From: an uncultured Bacteroidales bacterium
GTDB taxonomy: Bacteria; Bacteroidota; Bacteroidia; Bacteroidales; UBA932
Direction of reading: 5' to 3'
Assembly (NCBI GenBank): GCA_910585445.1
Contig: CAJUEK010000039.1
Coordinates: forward strand, 1 to 24,118
Length of the DNA stretch: 24,118 bases
Part shown: one piece after another, positions 6,975 to 15,057 of the stretch
Numbering within the stretch: position 1 is the stretch's first letter
How the letters are laid out: each line of letters begins with the position of its first letter
Program-made: the position numbers and the translations under genes
Notes under the pieces: model-generated
Told to the model about the DNA's origin: nothing
The model's input: the letters and a program-made list of their open reading frames with translations, nothing else
Database searches by the model: none

Positions 6975-7000
6975 GGATGTCAGGCTAAGGCCTGATGTCC
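6975..7000 (+). terminator. Hairpin between the two OmpA genes
   Basis: An 11-bp stem (6975-6985 with 6990-7000, two G-U pairs) with a 4-nt loop lies 36 bp after the stop codon. There is no T-run. It may stabilise the mRNA end as much as stop transcription. Confidence 0.5.
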
Positions 7001-7033
7001 ACTGCCTGTTGTAATGGACAAAATAAATTTTTA

Positions 7034-7065
7034 TTTGTGTGTTCACAATAATTGTAATACCTTTG
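7034..7065 (+). promoter_or_regulatory. Promoter of the second OmpA gene (TTTG-N20-TAccTTTG)
   Basis: TTTG at 7034-7037 and TACCTTTG at 7058-7065, exactly 20 bp apart, match the full Bacteroidetes consensus, 36 bp before the start codon. The second paralog can therefore be expressed on its own. Confidence 0.8.
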
Positions 7066-7101
7066 CAAATCAGTTCGGAATCAACTTAATTTAAAAGTAA
7101 T

Positions 7102-8313
7102 ATGAAAACAGTGAAATTCTTTTTGGGAGCATTGGCTCTTTCGGTGGTTTCAATGGCGTTTGCTCCTGCCGCAATGGCTCAGGAGAACGGCAACAGGGAC
7201 GAGAACGGCAAGATCGTACGTGGACCGTACCTCACCAACAAATTCGGTGACAACTGGTTCATCGGAGTTGCAGGTGGCGTAAACATTTTCGGAGACGGCG
7301 GCTATAAGCCAGGTGTTGGCGGCGCCCTTGATGTTAATGTCGGAAAATGGTTCACTCCTTCAGTGGGTGCAAGACTCGGCTACAACGGCCTTACTGGCGC
7401 AGAGTGGTCAAACACAGCATCTGTGCTCGGCACTTCACTTGACGCGTCAAAGAACATGTACAAGCAGCAGTTCGGCTTCGCTTATGTTCACGCTGACGTT
7501 CTCTGGAACATCTCACACGCTTTCAGCGGCTACAAAGAGACACGTTTCTGGAACTTCATCCCTTATTTCCACTCAGGTTATCATTTGACTTACGGAAAGA
7601 AAGACGTTGACTATAGGGATCAGGAGTTTGCAGCAGGTTTCGGTCTCTTGAACAACCTTCGCCTCTGCAAAAGGCTCGACCTTACTCTCGATGTACGTGG
7701 CGTCCTGCTCAGTGGCAGACATCATGCGACTGCAGGTGTGGCTGGTTACATCACTACTTCCCTCGGACTTTCAGTAAACCTTGGCAAGACCAACTGGGTA
7801 CGTGCTTCAAACTGGCACAATCCTGCTGATGAGGACCGTATCGGTGCAGCAGAGGCAAGCGCAGCAGCTCTTGCAGCAGCAAACGCAGCTCTCGCAGCTG
7901 ACAAGAAGAACCTTACTGACGAGGTTAACGCTCTCAAGGGCGAGAATGCTGACCTTAAGAACAAGCTTAACAATGTTAAGCCAGGTCTTGAGAATGTAGG
8001 TCCGGCTGCTTTCTTCTTCGAAATCGGCAAGACTCAGCTTTCTAAGAAGGAGCTTGAGCACCTTGATTTCTACCTCACAAACGTTCTTCCTTACGTGAAC
8101 GGCAAGAAGGTTACTGTTCTTACAGGCCGTGCTGACAGCAAGACTGGTTCTGCAAGACGCAACAAATACCTCTGCGAGAAGCGTGTAGAGTACTTGAAGA
8201 ACATCCTCGTTGAGAAATATGGCATCGATGCAAGCAACTTCTCTGTTAAGACAGAGGTTGTGGCTGACGGTGATGCAGCTCTCAGCAGGGCAGCGGTAAT
8301 CTCTTTCGAGTAA
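7102..8313 (+). CDS. OmpA-family outer-membrane protein, second tandem paralog
   Basis: A 403-residue protein built like its neighbour: signal peptide to A26 (ending A-A-M-A), then QENGNRDENGKIVRGPY and FGDNWFIGVAGGVNIF, a barrel to about residue 235, a coiled coil rich in alanine (AAEASAAALAAANAALAADK) and a C-terminal OmpA domain with GRADSKTGSARRNKYLCEKR, again with the Asp and Arg for peptidoglycan contact. The barrel and coiled coil have diverged far more than the mature N-terminus. A cysteine sits in the OmpA domain where the first copy has serine. Full promoter upstream and strong terminator downstream suggest a highly expressed single-gene unit. Confidence 0.92.
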   Translation: MKTVKFFLGALALSVVSMAFAPAAMAQENGNRDENGKIVRGPYLTNKFGDNWFIGVAGGVNIFGDGGYKPGVGGALDVNVGKWFTPSVGARLGYNGLTGAEWSNTASVLGTSLDASKNMYKQQFGFAYVHADVLWNISHAFSGYKETRFWNFIPYFHSGYHLTYGKKDVDYRDQEFAAGFGLLNNLRLCKRLDLTLDVRGVLLSGRHHATAGVAGYITTSLGLSVNLGKTNWVRASNWHNPADEDRIGAAEASAAALAAANAALAADKKNLTDEVNALKGENADLKNKLNNVKPGLENVGPAAFFFEIGKTQLSKKELEHLDFYLTNVLPYVNGKKVTVLTGRADSKTGSARRNKYLCEKRVEYLKNILVEKYGIDASNFSVKTEVVADGDAALSRAAVISFE

Positions 8314-8336
8314 TCATCAGCTGACATGAATAATGG

Positions 8337-8370
8337 GGACGGCCAAAACATTTGGCCGTCCTCTTTTTTT
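8337..8370 (+). terminator. Strong terminator of the second OmpA gene
   Basis: A perfect 11-bp G+C-rich stem (8337-8347 with 8351-8361) and a 3-nt loop are followed by TCTTTTTTT. This is the clearest terminator in the window. Confidence 0.92.
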
Positions 8371-8404
8371 ATTGTCATGCCGCAGCTTCTATGCATATTC
8401 TTTA

Positions 8405-8412
8405 TATCTTTG
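8405..8412 (+). promoter_or_regulatory. -7 box TATCTTTG for the agmatine operon
   Basis: An exact TAnnTTTG match lies 31 bp before aguA. The -33 position does not match, so this may be a weaker or activated promoter. Confidence 0.55.
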
Positions 8413-8443
8413 CAGCCGGATTGATAAAATGGTAAATTAGCTT

Positions 8444-9487
8444 ATGGGAAGATTGCCTGCAGAGTGGGAGCCTCAAAGCGGAGTGCAGCTTACATGGCCT
8501 CATTGCGATACCGAATGGTATGAACTGGACAAGGTCCTCGACTGCTATGTTGACATAGCATACAATATATTGCGTTTCGAACCCCTTATGATTGTGACCC
8601 GTGACATTGAGGAATGCCGCTCTGACATAGTGCGCATTGCTTCTGCCAAGGGATATGATATGCCGTGGGACAAGATACGTTTTTATCAGGCGCCCCTGAA
8701 TGACACTTGGGCGAGGGATCATGGCGGAATCAGCTGCTACGGCGCTTCCGGCGAGAAGTATCTTTATGATTTCGTCTTCAACGGATGGGGACTCAAGTTC
8801 GCCTCGGACCTTGACAACCAGATAACCAAGACAATTTTTCACCAGGACGCTTTCAATGATGACGTGATAGGCGTTGACATGCGTCCATATGTGCTTGAGG
8901 GAGGCAGCATCGACACTGACGGCTGCGGCACGCTGCTGACCACTACGGAGTGCCTCTGCTCTGTGAACCGCAATGAATATCTTTCCAAGGAAGAGATTGA
9001 GGAGGAACTCATGGGGGCTTTCGGGCTGGAGCGCATATTGTGGCTCGACCATGGGACAATTATCGGTGACGATACTGACAGTCATGTGGATATTCTCGCA
9101 AGGTTCTGCTCTCAGGATACCATAGCATATATGCAGTGCACGGATGCTGATGACCCTCATTACGGACCGCTTTCTGCCATGGAGGAGCAGCTTCGCGGAT
9201 TCCGGACGCTTGACGGCAAACCGTACAGGCTTGTGCCTCTTCCGCTGCCTGAGCCGCTGTATCTGGGTGACTACAGGCTGCCTGCGTCATATGCCAATTT
9301 CCTCATTGTAAACGGAGGCGTTCTGCTGCCTGGTACAGGCTCGCCGCTTGATGAGGTGGTCCGCATGCGTCTTCAGGAAGTATTCCCGGACAGGGAGGTT
9401 GTCGTGATAGACTGCCGTGCGCTTCTTTCCGGACATGGTTCGCTGCATTGTGTGACGATGCAGTTTCCGGAAGGATACATCAGATGA
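8444..9487 (+). CDS. aguA: Agmatine deiminase
   Basis: A 347-residue enzyme of the peptidyl-arginine deiminase (PPAD) family that converts agmatine to N-carbamoylputrescine and ammonia in the cytoplasm. Visible motifs in order: NDTWARDHGG with D92, VLEGGSI with E152, G-D-D-T-D-S-H-V-D with H214 and D216, and the catalytic C336 in SGHGSLHCVTMQ. Most described agmatine deiminases have GGGNIHC at the last motif, so SGHGSLHC is a variant, but all catalytic positions are kept. The next gene encodes the following step of the pathway, 31 bp downstream, which strongly supports this substrate. Complete length, no signal peptide. The ATG at 8444 is the first start behind the promoter that leaves the family N-terminus (LPAEWEPQ) whole. 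Confidence 0.93.
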   Translation: MGRLPAEWEPQSGVQLTWPHCDTEWYELDKVLDCYVDIAYNILRFEPLMIVTRDIEECRSDIVRIASAKGYDMPWDKIRFYQAPLNDTWARDHGGISCYGASGEKYLYDFVFNGWGLKFASDLDNQITKTIFHQDAFNDDVIGVDMRPYVLEGGSIDTDGCGTLLTTTECLCSVNRNEYLSKEEIEEELMGAFGLERILWLDHGTIIGDDTDSHVDILARFCSQDTIAYMQCTDADDPHYGPLSAMEEQLRGFRTLDGKPYRLVPLPLPEPLYLGDYRLPASYANFLIVNGGVLLPGTGSPLDEVVRMRLQEVFPDREVVVIDCRALLSGHGSLHCVTMQFPEGYIR

Positions 9488-9518
9488 CATTTTTAAAGGA
9501 CAGGATAAAGAAAAAGAC

Positions 9519-10406
9519 ATGAATATATTGAAAGTCGGCATGGTGCAGCAGTCCTGCGGGACAGACATTGCTGCCAACATTGAGAAACTCAAATCCAACA
9601 TAAGAAAGTGCGCCCAGATGGGAGCGAAGCTTGTCGTGCTGCAGGAACTTCACAATTCGGTGTATTTCTGCCAGCATGAGGAGGCGGCCCTCTGTGATCT
9701 TGCTGAGCCTATACCAGGACCTTCAACCGAGACATACGGAGCTTTAGCAAAAGAACTCGGAATAGTCATTGTGCTCTCATTGTTTGAGCGCAGGACTGCC
9801 GGGATTTATCATAATACCGCAGTCGTGATGGAAAAGGACGGCTCCATTGCCGGAATCTACAGGAAGATGCATATCCCGGATGACCCTTGCTATTACGAAA
9901 AATTCTATTTTACGCCGGGAGACCTCGGATTCAAGCCAATTGAGACTTCCGTGGGAACACTCGGAGTGCTTGTGTGCTGGGACCAGTGGTATCCGGAGGC
10001 AGCAAGGTGCATGGCCCTCAATGGTGCGCAGATGCTGATTTATCCTACTGCAATCGGTGGAGTCGGAACTGACCCGGAAGAAGAGCAGAAGGTGCAGAGC
10101 GATGCATGGCAGCTTGTGCAGAGGGGACATTCGGTGGCCAACGGCCTTCCGGTCATAACGGTCAACCGTACTGGACATGAGGATGACCCTACCGGAAATA
10201 CGATAGGTCTCCAGTTCTGGGGACGTTCTTTTGCAACAGGCCCGCAGGGAGAGCTGCTTGCGGAGTTCGGAAAAGATGAGGAAGGTGTGAAGGTCGTTGA
10301 AATAGACCTTGACAGGACAGAATATGTAAGGCGCGGATGGCCGTTCTTCAGGGACAGGCGCATTGACGCGTATGCGGACACCATATTGAAGAGATACGGC
10401 AAATGA
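9519..10406 (+). CDS. aguB: N-carbamoylputrescine amidase
   Basis: A 295-residue nitrilase-superfamily amidase that hydrolyses N-carbamoylputrescine to putrescine, CO2 and ammonia. The Glu-Lys-Cys catalytic triad is seen as E43 (VVLQELHN), K116 (IYRKMHIPDDP) and C153 (GVLVCWDQWYPEAARC). The segment QELHNSVYFCQ and the ending G-W-P-F-F-R-D-R-R-I-D-A-Y are typical of AguB, not of other nitrilases. With aguA it forms a complete agmatine-to-putrescine route, feeding polyamine synthesis; arginine decarboxylase is not in this window. The 31-bp gap and common orientation argue for one transcript with aguA. Confidence 0.94.
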   Translation: MNILKVGMVQQSCGTDIAANIEKLKSNIRKCAQMGAKLVVLQELHNSVYFCQHEEAALCDLAEPIPGPSTETYGALAKELGIVIVLSLFERRTAGIYHNTAVVMEKDGSIAGIYRKMHIPDDPCYYEKFYFTPGDLGFKPIETSVGTLGVLVCWDQWYPEAARCMALNGAQMLIYPTAIGGVGTDPEEEQKVQSDAWQLVQRGHSVANGLPVITVNRTGHEDDPTGNTIGLQFWGRSFATGPQGELLAEFGKDEEGVKVVEIDLDRTEYVRRGWPFFRDRRIDAYADTILKRYGK

Positions 10407-10468
10407 CGCTGCCGTGCGCTTTCGGGCGTGGACAGGACAACAGTAATCCAGCATAAAACATTTACAGA

Positions 10469-11653
10469 ATGACAAAAATCGGAACAACATTCACAAAGTC
10501 GGGCAAGAAAGCCGTTCTCTGCGGCTCCGGAGAGCTCGGAAAGGAAGTCGCCATCGAACTTCAGCGCTATGGAGTGCAGGTCGTTGCACTTGACAAGTAT
10601 GCCAATGCACCTGCCATGCACATCGCACACTCCAGCCATGTGCTTCCAATGCTTGACGGAGATGCCCTGAAGCAGGTGATTGAACAGGAAAAGCCTGACT
10701 TCATCATTCCGGAGATTGAGGCTATCGCAACTGACAAGCTTGTGGAACTTGAGGAGCAGGGATATAATGTCGTTCCGACGGCAAAGGCTACCCGCCTTAC
10801 CATGAACCGTGAGGGAATACGCCGTCTTGCAGCGGAAACTCTCGGCCTGCCTACTTCTGCCTACCGTTTCGCGTCCACACGTGAAGAGTTTGATGAGGCA
10901 GTGGCGCAAATCGGCATTCCTTGTGTCGTGAAGCCTGTGATGAGCTCATCAGGCCATGGCCAGAGCACCGTGCGCACACCTGAAGACATTGACAAGGCAT
11001 GGCAGATTTCACAGGAAGGAGGCCGCGCAGGCAGCGGAAAGGTCATTGTCGAGGGATTCGTGGATTTTGACTATGAGATTACCTTGCTTACTGTGCGCCA
11101 TTGTGCCGGAACCACATTCGTCAAGCCTATCGGACACCATCAGGTTGACGGGGATTACCGCGAGTCGTGGCAGCCGCAGGCCATGTCGCCGGTTGCATTG
11201 GCCAAGGCAGAGGAAATAGCGAAGGCCGTTACCGATGCTCTCGGAGGATACGGCATCTTCGGTGTGGAGCTTTTCATAAAGGGTGACGAAGTAATATTCA
11301 GCGAGGTTTCTCCGCGTCCGCATGATACGGGAATGGTGACAATGATATCCCAGGACCTTTCGGAGTTCGCTCTGCATGCGCGCGCCATCCTCGGTCTTCC
11401 GGTGCCGGAAATCAAATTCTACGGAGCGTCTGCATCAAAGGCAATCGTGGTGGAAGGCAATTCGCGCGAATATGAGTTCTGCGACCTGGAGAAAGTTCTT
11501 GAGGAACCTGGAGTGCAGATTCGCATTTTCGGCAAGCCTGAGATTATAGACCACAGGAGGCTCGGTGTGCTCCTTGCTACAGCAGATACTGTGGAGGAGG
11601 CTCTTGCCAAGGTCGAGAGGGCTTACGCTAAACTTTCAGTGAAAGTGCTTTGA
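10469..11653 (+). CDS. purT: Formate-dependent phosphoribosylglycinamide formyltransferase 2
   Basis: A 394-residue ATP-grasp enzyme that makes formyl-GAR from GAR, formate and ATP, the third step of purine synthesis, without folate. Features: N-terminal GSGELGKEVAIELQRYG nucleotide-fold motif (~19-35), central ATP-grasp region with PCVVKPVMSSSGHGQS and VIVEGFVDFDYEITLLTVR, and metal-binding VELFIKGDEVIFSEVSPRPHDTG. Length equals the usual ~392. It follows aguB by 62 bp in the same direction and ends in a hairpin shared with the convergent HAD gene. Co-transcription with the agmatine genes is likely, but a metabolic link is not obvious. Confidence 0.96.
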   Translation: MTKIGTTFTKSGKKAVLCGSGELGKEVAIELQRYGVQVVALDKYANAPAMHIAHSSHVLPMLDGDALKQVIEQEKPDFIIPEIEAIATDKLVELEEQGYNVVPTAKATRLTMNREGIRRLAAETLGLPTSAYRFASTREEFDEAVAQIGIPCVVKPVMSSSGHGQSTVRTPEDIDKAWQISQEGGRAGSGKVIVEGFVDFDYEITLLTVRHCAGTTFVKPIGHHQVDGDYRESWQPQAMSPVALAKAEEIAKAVTDALGGYGIFGVELFIKGDEVIFSEVSPRPHDTGMVTMISQDLSEFALHARAILGLPVPEIKFYGASASKAIVVEGNSREYEFCDLEKVLEEPGVQIRIFGKPEIIDHRRLGVLLATADTVEEALAKVERAYAKLSVKVL

Positions 11654-11656
11654 TTC

Positions 11657-11695
11657 CAGTGCCTGCGTTACCATTAGCCAGTGACGCAGGCACTG
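11657..11695. terminator. Hairpin between convergent purT and HAD genes
   Basis: A perfect 12-bp G+C-rich stem (11657-11668 with 11684-11695) and a 15-nt loop begin 4 bp after the purT stop and end 5 bp before the stop of the reverse gene. It probably ends both transcripts, though neither side has a long T-run. Confidence 0.7.
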
Positions 11696-11700
11696 AAATT

Positions 11701-12552
11701 TTATTTGAATGAGGCCAATTGGGCCAGGTCATGGTCAATTCGGATTTTATCTATAATGGAGCAGACGACTTTGTACGTTCTGCTCTCTTTCGTATATGAG
11801 GCCGGGGTTATGAAATTGACCCTTTGCTGCCTCAGCAATGTCCGTGCTGTCTCTTTCTTGTGAGGCAGCTTGGGATTATATACGGCTATGGAGTGCCCTC
11901 CGAACATCTTGACTATTTTCATGCACGGAACGTCGGTTTCACCGTCACCCATATATTTCATATGTGGGAACGGGATTCTCTTGTTTTCTTCAAGCTGGCT
12001 TTCGTTCACGAGCTTGTTGTCCCTGATGCTGAGTATTCCCTTGTTGATTTTGAATAGGAACTGTGTCTTTGCGGTATAATCGACCGCCACTCCTGGCCAT
12101 TCCGCTTCTCCGTGCTTGTTGTACAGGAATGAGCATGCGAATATTCTCTTGAATTCCTTGGCAATCGGTGTGCCCTCTATCATTTCTGCGAGCCCGGATG
12201 AGTTTATGTAGTGCTCGACTTTGACGCCGCGCTCCTTGCCGTAGCTGTTGATGAGGCTGAACCATTCGAGGACTCCGTCGAACAGCTCCACTTTCTTTCC
12301 GAATTTCTTGAAGTCAGCCTTGCGGAGCTTTATGCCGGCCTTTTTTGCCTCGTCAAACATGAGTTTCATGTAGCTGAGGATATTGCTCGCGTCCTGTCCT
12401 GCCGCGATGTCGTCGCTCTCCTGCCAGAATTCCATCGGTTTTTTGCCGATTGCCTGTATGAATCCGAATTCCTGCATATTGCCCGGGGAGAGGGTCCCGT
12501 CGAAATCATAGACGAGGGCTACAATCAGTTTTTTTCTCATGTTCTGTTTCAT
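11701..12552 (-). CDS. HAD-superfamily phosphatase of unknown substrate
   Basis: About 283 residues with haloacid-dehalogenase motifs: VALVYDFDGTLSPGNMQEFG near the N-terminus (nucleophile and acid Asp two residues apart), and MKYMGDGETDVPCMK, the C-terminal metal-binding motif. The middle holds a helical cap and an SSG segment (NSSGLAEMI) that serves as motif II. It is cytoplasmic. The frame is open to an ATG at 12597, but homologs as I remember them begin just before the VYDFDGTL strand. I chose ATG 12552 (MKQNMRKK) because of its A/T-rich upstream context; 12540 is also possible. A TATATTTG box at 12636-12643 would drive it. Phosphoserine phosphatase-like activity is possible, but nothing in the sequence fixes the substrate. 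Confidence 0.82.
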   Translation of the reverse strand: MKQNMRKKLIVALVYDFDGTLSPGNMQEFGFIQAIGKKPMEFWQESDDIAAGQDASNILSYMKLMFDEAKKAGIKLRKADFKKFGKKVELFDGVLEWFSLINSYGKERGVKVEHYINSSGLAEMIEGTPIAKEFKRIFACSFLYNKHGEAEWPGVAVDYTAKTQFLFKINKGILSIRDNKLVNESQLEENKRIPFPHMKYMGDGETDVPCMKIVKMFGGHSIAVYNPKLPHKKETARTLLRQQRVNFITPASYTKESRTYKVVCSIIDKIRIDHDLAQLASFK

Positions 12553-12635
12553 GTTTAATGAAAATTTTGTTCTCACGATTGCCTGTTGCGGCATCATTAT
12601 GGCTCAGTGTCCGCCGCCGGCAAAAATGTTTGCCA

Positions 12636-12643
12636 CAAATATA
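12636..12643 (-). promoter_or_regulatory. -7 box TATATTTG for the HAD gene
   Basis: An exact consensus box on the reverse strand, in the spacer shared with the divergent ligase gene. No -33 TTTG is present. Confidence 0.5.
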
Positions 12644-12674
12644 GGAATTAATGCGTTTTAATGATTTATTTTGA

Positions 12675-12682
12675 TAAATTTG
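12675..12682 (+). promoter_or_regulatory. -7 box TAAATTTG for the acyl-CoA ligase gene
   Basis: A match to TAnnTTTG lies 28 bp before the start codon of the ligase. It sits back-to-back with the reverse -7 box at 12636-12643, so the two promoters share about 30 bp. Confidence 0.5.
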
Positions 12683-12710
12683 TGATGCAAAACTATTAGA
12701 ACTCAACTAT

Positions 12711-14345
12711 ATGAAACATTATCTGAAAAGACTTGAGGACGCTGTCAAGGCCAATTGGGACAGACAGGCTCTGTGCAACTACCGGGGCGAGCAGTTCACT
12801 TTCGCGGAAATGGCTGGGCATATCGCCAGGCTGCATATCCTGTTTGAGAATGCTGGGCTGAAGAAAGGGATGAAGGTTGCCTTGTGCGCCAAGAATTCCG
12901 CACGCTGGGGAATCGCTTTCTTTGCAGTGAATACATATGAGGCTGTCGTGGTTCCGATTCTTGCGGATTTTCATCCGGACAGCATAAATACGCTTGTGGA
13001 CCATTCCGAGAGCCTTGTGCTTTTTACGGATGCCGACATGTGGAAGAAACTGGACCGTTCTAAGATGCCGAATATAAAGGCAGTCATGGCAGTGGGGGAC
13101 TTCTCGCTTCTTTACGCCGCCAATGACAACATTGCCGCGGCGGCCGCAGGTCTTGACGATTTGTTTGCAGCGAGATATCCTGACGGGTTCACTCCGGACA
13201 AAGTGTCTTATCCTGACGGCAATGACAAGGATCTTGCAATCATAAATTATACTTCCGGTACAACAAGCGCCCCGAAGGGCGTAATGCTCCGCTATGAATG
13301 CCTGAGCGCAAATGTTGAGTTCGGCCAGAACTGGCTTCCTTCATATCCTGAGGACAAGATTGTCTCCATGCTGCCGATGGCGCACATGTACGGAATGATG
13401 TTCGAGCTGATATATCCTCTATGCGGAGGCTCTTCGGTCTATTATCTCGGAAAGACTCCTACTCCGGCCCTGCTGCTGGGCGCTATGGCTGAGGTCCGTC
13501 CTTATCTTGTAATCACAGTTCCTCTTGTGATGGAAAAGATATTCAAGAGCAAGGTCCAGCCTGTCCTCAACAAGCCTGTGATGAAGGTCCTTACTTCAAT
13601 ACCTGGAATCAACAGGATAATTTTCAATAAGATACGCAAGACTCTGATTGATGCTTTCGGAGGCAAGGTGCGCAGCATAATAATGGGAGGTGCCGCTCTC
13701 AATCCTGATGTTGAAAAGTGGTTCAGGAAGTTCAGGCTTCCGTTTACGGTCGGATACGGCATGACTGAGGCTGCTCCTCTTCTTGCGTATGCCCCATGGC
13801 AGAGTTTTGTGCCGCGCTCATGCGGAAGGGCTGTGGACAGTGCGGAGGTCAGGATTGATTCTGAGGACCCTCAGAATGTCGCAGGAGAGATACAGGCCCG
13901 CGGAATAAGCATAATGAGCGGATATTTCAAGAATGAGGAGGCTTCAAGGGCGGCATTCACTGATGACGGGTGGATGAATACCGGTGACCTGGGTGTCATT
14001 GATGCGGACGGAAACATATTCATACGTGGACGCAGCAAGAACATGATACTTTCGGCCAACGGGCAGAATATCTATCCGGAGGAGATTGAGGCTGTCGTAA
14101 ATTCGCGCCCATATGTAGTGGAGTCAGTTGTGCTTGACAGAGGGGCAAAGCTTGTGGCGCTTGTGTATTTTGACACGGAAAAGGCAAAGGCTGACGGAAT
14201 TGACCTGGCTGCCTATGCGGGAAGCATTGTGGGCGATGTCAACAAGTCGATGCCGTCATACAGCAAGCTGGCCAAGGTGGAGATTATGGACCAGCCTTTT
14301 GAGAAGACCCCGAAGATGAGCATAAAGAGGTTCATGTACAAATAA
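12711..14345 (+). CDS. AMP-dependent acyl-CoA ligase (long-chain fatty acid type)
   Basis: A 544-residue ANL-superfamily enzyme that activates a fatty acid through an acyl-adenylate to the CoA thioester. Motifs: phosphate-binding loop INYTSGTTSAPKGVML (~178-193), GYGMTEAAPLLAY (~345), NTGDLGVIDADGNIFIRGRSK (~422-442) and the hinge and A8 motif NGQNIYPEEIEAVV. The C-terminal segment K-T-P-K-M-S-I-K-R-F supplies the catalytic lysine region. Length and order match short FadD-like ligases of Bacteroidetes. The chain length of the substrate cannot be read from the sequence, so no gene symbol is given. It has its own promoter box, and the next gene starts 64 bp downstream. Confidence 0.9.
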   Translation: MKHYLKRLEDAVKANWDRQALCNYRGEQFTFAEMAGHIARLHILFENAGLKKGMKVALCAKNSARWGIAFFAVNTYEAVVVPILADFHPDSINTLVDHSESLVLFTDADMWKKLDRSKMPNIKAVMAVGDFSLLYAANDNIAAAAAGLDDLFAARYPDGFTPDKVSYPDGNDKDLAIINYTSGTTSAPKGVMLRYECLSANVEFGQNWLPSYPEDKIVSMLPMAHMYGMMFELIYPLCGGSSVYYLGKTPTPALLLGAMAEVRPYLVITVPLVMEKIFKSKVQPVLNKPVMKVLTSIPGINRIIFNKIRKTLIDAFGGKVRSIIMGGAALNPDVEKWFRKFRLPFTVGYGMTEAAPLLAYAPWQSFVPRSCGRAVDSAEVRIDSEDPQNVAGEIQARGISIMSGYFKNEEASRAAFTDDGWMNTGDLGVIDADGNIFIRGRSKNMILSANGQNIYPEEIEAVVNSRPYVVESVVLDRGAKLVALVYFDTEKAKADGIDLAAYAGSIVGDVNKSMPSYSKLAKVEIMDQPFEKTPKMSIKRFMYK

Positions 14346-14409
14346 AACCGCCTGGCGGTGCAACTAAATTCTTTCATGCTGCATCTATATGTCGCTAAAA
14401 TGCAGTGCT

Positions 14410-15024
14410 ATGAAAGTGAAAATCATTATTCTTCTGTCTCTGGTCTGCGTGTTTTCCGCAGATTTGATGGGCGCGCAGACCAAAGAGGACAGATTCAGGA
14501 AAAAGTTTCCTTACAAGTATGAGTTCCGTATAGGATGGGCCGGCTATCCTTATTTGGATGCCGATAATCATACTCATCCCAATGACCGTATCATTCCTTC
14601 TTTTCTTGACGGTCTCTATTCTCCCAAACGCGGTCCTGAGTATATGACAGGAATTATCTATGGGGAGTTCAGCATACATTTCAAAAGATGGTTTACGCTG
14701 TCGGTGATTGCCGGTGTAAACGGAATGTGGGGCAGGATGTATTATCCAGTAGAGGATGAGTGGTCTCCAAACCGGAGGGGTGCTGTCGTGACTCTGCTTC
14801 CTGTGGCCCGCTTCAATTGGGTGAATGCCAGGGCGGTGCATCTTTATTCTTCTGCAGGACTCGGCATCTCGGGAGGCGGATTCGGAGGCTCAAATGACTG
14901 CTATGCTGCTTTTCAGGTGACTCCAATCGGCATCACTCTGGGACGCAAGTTCTTTGTCTTCGGTGAATGTTCTTTCGGCACGGCTTGGCTTGGAGGGAAT
15001 TTCGGTCTTGGCTACCGTTTCTGA
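14410..15024 (+). CDS. Putative outer-membrane beta-barrel protein, unknown family
   Basis: A 204-residue protein with a signal peptide (MKVKIIILLSLVCVFSADLMGA, cut before Q-T-K-E-D). The mature part is rich in aromatic and glycine residues in alternating strands (YEFRIGWAGYPY, TGIIYGEFSIHFKRWFTLSVIAG, LHLYSSAGLGISGGGFGG-like segment) and ends GNFGLGYRF. A C-terminal phenylalanine is the usual recognition signal for barrel assembly by BamA. The ATG at 14410 starts the signal peptide directly; the ATG at 14389 would add seven residues before it. It lies 33 bp ahead of a lipoprotein gene in the same direction, so the two may form an envelope operon. No named family recognised. Confidence 0.72.
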   Translation: MKVKIIILLSLVCVFSADLMGAQTKEDRFRKKFPYKYEFRIGWAGYPYLDADNHTHPNDRIIPSFLDGLYSPKRGPEYMTGIIYGEFSIHFKRWFTLSVIAGVNGMWGRMYYPVEDEWSPNRRGAVVTLLPVARFNWVNARAVHLYSSAGLGISGGGFGGSNDCYAAFQVTPIGITLGRKFFVFGECSFGTAWLGGNFGLGYRF

Positions 15025-15057
15025 CATTATGTGTGACTGATGTTTATTTTGACGAAT

